From Obesumbacterium proteus (GTDB lineage Bacteria; Pseudomonadota; Gammaproteobacteria; Enterobacterales; Enterobacteriaceae): 64,000 nt of DNA. Shown here one piece after another: positions 61,060 to 64,000 of this stretch. The position numbers were made by a program, and so were the translations under genes. How positions within the stretch are numbered: position 1 is the stretch's first letter; every line of letters begins with the position of its first letter. The stretch lies in assembly GCF_001586165.1 (NCBI RefSeq), contig NZ_CP014608.1:3410001-3474000 (forward strand). The letters are read 5' to 3'. A model generated the notes under the pieces. That model did no database searches. It was given only the letters and a program-made list of their open reading frames with translations, and was not told the origin of the DNA.

Positions 61060-62010
61060 ATGAAGCTGAAAACCACCATTATTGCATCAGCGTTATTGTC
61101 TCTTACTGCGCTGTCTGTTCAGGCTGCACAGGAACTCACACCAGAGAAAGCCTCCGAACTGAAGCCATTTGAACGAGTAACCATCAGCGGGCGCTTTAAC
61201 GCGATCAACGATGCGGCCAGCGCGGTTTCCCGTCGAGCCGATAGCATGGGCGCTGACTATTTCTATATTCAAGACATTAATAACAGCAATAACGGCGGTA
61301 ACTGGCGCGTAACGGCGGATGTGTATAAGAAAGATGCCGAAACCGTGAAAGAAACGACAAACTATCGCGAATTCAACGGTGTAAAAGAACTGCCTAAGAC
61401 TGAAGCTTATCTGCTACAGCCTTATGACACCGTTACCGTCAGTGGTTTCTTCCGCAGCCAGCCTGATGTGACTGACGCAATCAGCCGTGCAGCAGCCAAG
61501 AAAGGTGCCGCCTCCTACTTTATCGTTCGCCAGATTGATGCCAACAGCGGCGGCAACCAATATATTACGGCCTACATTTATAAAGCCGACACGCCGAAAC
61601 GTCAGGTTCAGAGCCCAGATGCAATCCCTGCCGATTCCGACGCGGGTAAAGCCGCATTGGCTGCCGGTGGCGCAGCAGCTGCCAACGTTGAGATCCCAGG
61701 CGTAGCTTCATCAGGTACACCAAGCACTGGCGTAGGTCGTTTCTTCGAAACCCAGTCGTCTACCGGTAAGCGCTACACCGTTACGCTGCCAGACGGTACG
61801 CAAATTCAGGAAGTGAATAACACTACCGCAGCTCAAATGGTTCCATTTGACTCCGTCACCTTTACCGGTCACTTCAACAGCATGACCGATGTGTCTTCTG
61901 AAGTGGCTAAACGCGCCGCGAAGAAAGGTGCGAAGTACTACCACATTACACGTCAGTGGCAGAACAAGAGCGGCGGCAACCTCACCATTAGTGCCGATCT
62001 GTTCAAATAA
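61060..62010 (+). CDS. ydgH: DUF1471 (YhcN-like) periplasmic protein YdgH
   Basis: A 316-residue exported protein made of three YhcN/DUF1471 repeats, unlike the usual single-domain members. Signal peptide at residues 1-23 (KTTIIASALLSLTALSVQA). The repeats begin near residues 36, 112 and 252 and share the pattern F/Y-x-V/S-x-T-x-G-x-F then A-x-K/R-x-G-A-x-Y-F/Y-x-I and a C-terminal NGGNW/GGNQY/GGNLT turn. The central linker is Ala/Gly-rich. DUF1471 proteins influence stress responses and biofilm. The start is the ATG at 61060 behind AAGGA; an ATG nine codons earlier is less likely. Confidence 0.93.
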   Translation: MKLKTTIIASALLSLTALSVQAAQELTPEKASELKPFERVTISGRFNAINDAASAVSRRADSMGADYFYIQDINNSNNGGNWRVTADVYKKDAETVKETTNYREFNGVKELPKTEAYLLQPYDTVTVSGFFRSQPDVTDAISRAAAKKGAASYFIVRQIDANSGGNQYITAYIYKADTPKRQVQSPDAIPADSDAGKAALAAGGAAAANVEIPGVASSGTPSTGVGRFFETQSSTGKRYTVTLPDGTQIQEVNNTTAAQMVPFDSVTFTGHFNSMTDVSSEVAKRAAKKGAKYYHITRQWQNKSGGNLTISADLFK

Positions 62011-62029
62011 TAGTGCTTCACAATGTCGT

Positions 62030-62060
62030 AAGGGCAGCCATTGGCTGCCCTTTCTTATTT
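62030..62060 (+). terminator. ydgH terminator
   Basis: Perfect arms AAGGGCAGCC and GGCTGCCCTT around ATT, followed by TCTTATTT. Confidence 0.85.
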
Positions 62061-62289
62061 GCGTAATCATTTGCGGACTTGTGATGAAACGTATCTGAGA
62101 AAAACATCAGCTAACAATTGCATACTTTTTTGCATAAAACGCATATTCATCCATTGCACCCCCACCCCTCAACTCGTACAATCTGCGCCACTTTTACGGT
62201 TTAATGTTTTGCGGATTTGAACGCATAACCGTATTTAAACTAATCACATGTTATCAAACAGTTAATTACACTGGTTTCAGGACTTCGCA

Positions 62290-63681
62290 TTGGATAAAAA
62301 ACTCGGACTCACCGCCCTAACGGCTCTGGTACTCAGCTCTATGCTAGGGGCTGGCGTTTTTAGTCTGCCGCAAAATATGGCTGCCGTAGCCAGTCCCGCT
62401 GCATTGCTAATCGGTTGGACAATTACCGGCGTTGGCATTTTGTTCCTCGCCTTCGCGATGCTGCTACTGACCAGACTTCGCCCTGATTTAGACGGCGGTA
62501 TTTTTACCTACGCCAAAGAAGGGTTCGGTGAGCTCATCGGTTTTTGCTCGGCTTGGGGATATTGGCTATGCGCGGTGATTGCGAACGTGTCATATCTGGT
62601 GATTGTATTTGCCGCCCTGAGTTTCTTCACTGATTCGGCGGGTCATACCGTCTTTGGCGATGGTAATACGTGGCAGGCTATCGTCGGTGAGTCTATTTTG
62701 CTTTGGGTCGTTCATTTCCTGATCCTGCGCGGTGTAAAAACGGCAGCGGGCATTAACCTTGCCGCAACGCTGGCTAAGCTGTTGCCGTTGGGTCTGTTTG
62801 TGGTTCTCGCCGCGATGGCGTTCAAGCTTGATACCTTTAAGATTGATTTTACCGGCATCAAACTGGGCGTTCCTGTTTGGGAACAGGTAAAAGACACGAT
62901 GCTCTACACGCTATGGGTATTCATCGGCGTCGAAGGTGCGGTGGTGGTGTCTGCACGCGCTAAGCATAAGAAAGATGTTGGCTTGGCCACCATGCTGGCT
63001 GTGATTTCAGCGTTGGTGGTTTATCTGCTTATCACTCTGCTTTCACTGGGTGTGATGCCTCGCGCTGAACTGGCTGAAATCCGCAATCCATCTATGGCCG
63101 GTTTGATGGTGAATATGATGGGGCCAATCGGCGAGATTATTATTGCTGCTGGACTGATTGTATCAGTGTGCGGTGCCTATCTGAGCTGGACGATTATGGC
63201 CGCGGAAGTACCCTTCCTTGCTTCACAGCAAGGCGCGTTCCCTAAGATTTTCGGTAAGCAGAATAGTAAGGAAGCCCCAGCTTCATCGCTTTGGCTGACC
63301 AACGGTGCCGTTCAAGTTACGCTGATTATCATCTGGTTAACGGGGGCGAACTACAACAACCTGCTGACCATCGCTTCAGAGATGATTTTGGTGCCTTATT
63401 TCTTAGTCGGCGCGTTCCTATTGAAAGTGGGACGTCAGAAGCAAGACAAACGCATCATGTTTGCCGCCTACGGTGCCTGCGCTTATGGTCTATGGCTGAT
63501 TTATGCATCCGGCATCACTCATTTACTGATGTCGGTGATGCTGTACGCCCCGGGTCTTCTGGTCTTTATGTTTGCCCGTCGTGGTTTAGAGAGCAAAAAA
63601 GATCTGTGTGGAATGGAGCGCATGGGTATCTTCTTGCTACTGCTTGCCACCTTCCCAGCAGCATGGTTTATGTTTGGTTAA
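62290..63681 (+). CDS. ydgI: Basic amino acid/polyamine antiporter YdgI (ArcD-like)
   Basis: A 463-residue APC-superfamily antiporter with 12-13 hydrophobic segments and the substrate-site motif SSMLGAGVFSLPQNMAA near residue 16. Very similar to E. coli YdgI, whose proposed role is arginine/ornithine exchange. The start is TTG at 62290: it gives the exact family N-terminus (M-D-K-K-L-G-L) and has CAGGA 9 bases upstream; no ATG is available. A strong terminator follows. The 280-base spacer from ydgH holds only the ydgH terminator and a presumed promoter. Confidence 0.92.
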   Translation: MDKKLGLTALTALVLSSMLGAGVFSLPQNMAAVASPAALLIGWTITGVGILFLAFAMLLLTRLRPDLDGGIFTYAKEGFGELIGFCSAWGYWLCAVIANVSYLVIVFAALSFFTDSAGHTVFGDGNTWQAIVGESILLWVVHFLILRGVKTAAGINLAATLAKLLPLGLFVVLAAMAFKLDTFKIDFTGIKLGVPVWEQVKDTMLYTLWVFIGVEGAVVVSARAKHKKDVGLATMLAVISALVVYLLITLLSLGVMPRAELAEIRNPSMAGLMVNMMGPIGEIIIAAGLIVSVCGAYLSWTIMAAEVPFLASQQGAFPKIFGKQNSKEAPASSLWLTNGAVQVTLIIIWLTGANYNNLLTIASEMILVPYFLVGAFLLKVGRQKQDKRIMFAAYGACAYGLWLIYASGITHLLMSVMLYAPGLLVFMFARRGLESKKDLCGMERMGIFLLLLATFPAAWFMFG

Positions 63682-63713
63682 TAGGCTTGGGTAATCAGTC
63701 AGTAGAAACGCAT

Positions 63714-63742
63714 AAAGGTGGCTCAGGCCACCTTTTCTATTT
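63714..63742 (+). terminator. ydgI terminator
   Basis: Arms AAAGGTGGC (63714-63722) and GCCACCTTT (63727-63735) with loop TCAG, followed by TCTATTTTT. Confidence 0.87.
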
Positions 63743-63763
63743 TTGGAACGCTATTTGGTTAGA

Positions 63764-63994
63764 TTATTTTGCCGCAATAACAACGTGTAAACGCTCGTCA
63801 TCTTGAGTCATGCTAACGGCATTACGACATTCAGCCTTAATCACCTTTAACTGTTCATCTTCGAGCGCATAAGGCAGCTGGATATCAAGCTCCTGCAACC
63901 CTTGGCTTTTCACCAGTTCAATCAGGCGGATAATATTGGTTTCATCGCTGACCTGTGTAGAGAGCACCTGCATAGCAAGCTGGCGGATCTGCAC
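63764..63994 (-). CDS. Small uncharacterised protein, possibly cut by the window edge
   Basis: I do not recognise this 76-residue frame. It is soluble, with alternating charged and hydrophobic residues (SQGLQELDIQLPYALEDEQLKVIKAEC) that look like an alpha/beta fold, and it faces the ydgI terminator, so a real gene is plausible. The first in-frame start is GTG at 63994; an ATG lies at 63973. The frame remains open to the last base, so the true start may be outside the window. Confidence 0.5.
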   Translation of the reverse strand: MQIRQLAMQVLSTQVSDETNIIRLIELVKSQGLQELDIQLPYALEDEQLKVIKAECRNAVSMTQDDERLHVVIAAK

Positions 63995-64000
63995 ATTAAG

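Noticed and set aside
61847..61859. A sixth matS-like palindrome TTGACTCCGTCAC
   Set aside because: First base and the purine position break the consensus; it is in ydgH coding sequence.
1..64000. KOPS octamers GGGNAGGG to confirm dif polarity
   Set aside because: Reading by eye gave only near matches such as GGGCAGGA at 13037; no exact site could be claimed, so polarity is not used as evidence.
1..64000. CRISPR arrays, insertion sequences, tRNA or rRNA genes
   Set aside because: No regularly spaced repeats, transposase frames or RNA gene sequences were seen.

Overview
The window reads as a stretch of the replication terminus of an enterobacterial chromosome. Gene content, moderate G+C and gene order (mal/add/ydgJ, manA, fumC-tus, ynfM-ynfL-mlc-ynfK-clcB, ynfD-ynfB, fnr-uspE-pntBA-ydgH-ydgI) suggest Hafnia or a close relative; the genus is inferred from recalled protein similarity, not from a search. 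Three kinds of terminus landmark are readable in the DNA: a dif site (29195-29222, one base different from the E. coli site as I recall it), a Ter fork-arrest site directly upstream of tus (14810-14827), and five exact matches to the MatP-binding site matS (GTGACRNYGTCAC) at 626, 13843, 22632, 31079 and 55376.

Layout. 1-9.3 kb: end of araC, ydgJ, yfeH, a hairpin-rich spacer, add, a decayed acetyltransferase gene, malY-malX and divergent malI with two operators. 9.3-25.9 kb: ydgA, manA, fumC, tus/Ter, ynfM/ynfL, mlc, ynfK, clcB, cytochrome c peroxidase yhjA, a DHA2 efflux pump, ynfD, ynfB, ydfG. This block keeps the E. coli order but runs in reverse, so tus lies to the left of dif. 25.9-34 kb: accessory region around dif with an orphan wzz, a GNAT, a C69-type peptidase gene and an amn gene both broken by internal deletions on either side of dif, a CatB-like acetyltransferase, a MarR/EamA pair with duplicated operators, and tehB. 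34-42.2 kb: ssuD with a divergent sigma54 activator fused to a sulfonate-binding-protein-like domain, a chemoreceptor with a FliA-type promoter, sotB and an AT-rich SseJ-like effector gene. 42.3-47 kb: yjiR/yjiS, rlhA, a methyltransferase. 47.4-55 kb: a six-gene organosulfur scavenging operon (two SfnB-type flavoproteins, an FMN monooxygenase, a MetQNI-type transporter) facing cbl. 55.5-64 kb: fnr, uspE, pntBA, ydgH, ydgI and a small unknown gene.

Functional themes. (1) Terminus organisation: Tus/Ter, dif and matS, with the Ter polarity such that a fork that has already passed dif from the right is stopped. (2) Sulfur starvation: ssuD has a complete sigma54 promoter architecture (-24/-12, IHF site, paired upstream sites), apparently for its neighbour, a regulator that carries its own candidate sulfonate sensor; the second cluster extends this to other organosulfur compounds. 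(3) Oxygen and redox control: fnr with an autoregulatory box and yhjA with an FNR box. (4) A probable virulence or host-interaction gene, the SseJ-like acyltransferase, which keeps the catalytic triad and a type III translocation-like motif although no secretion system lies in the window.
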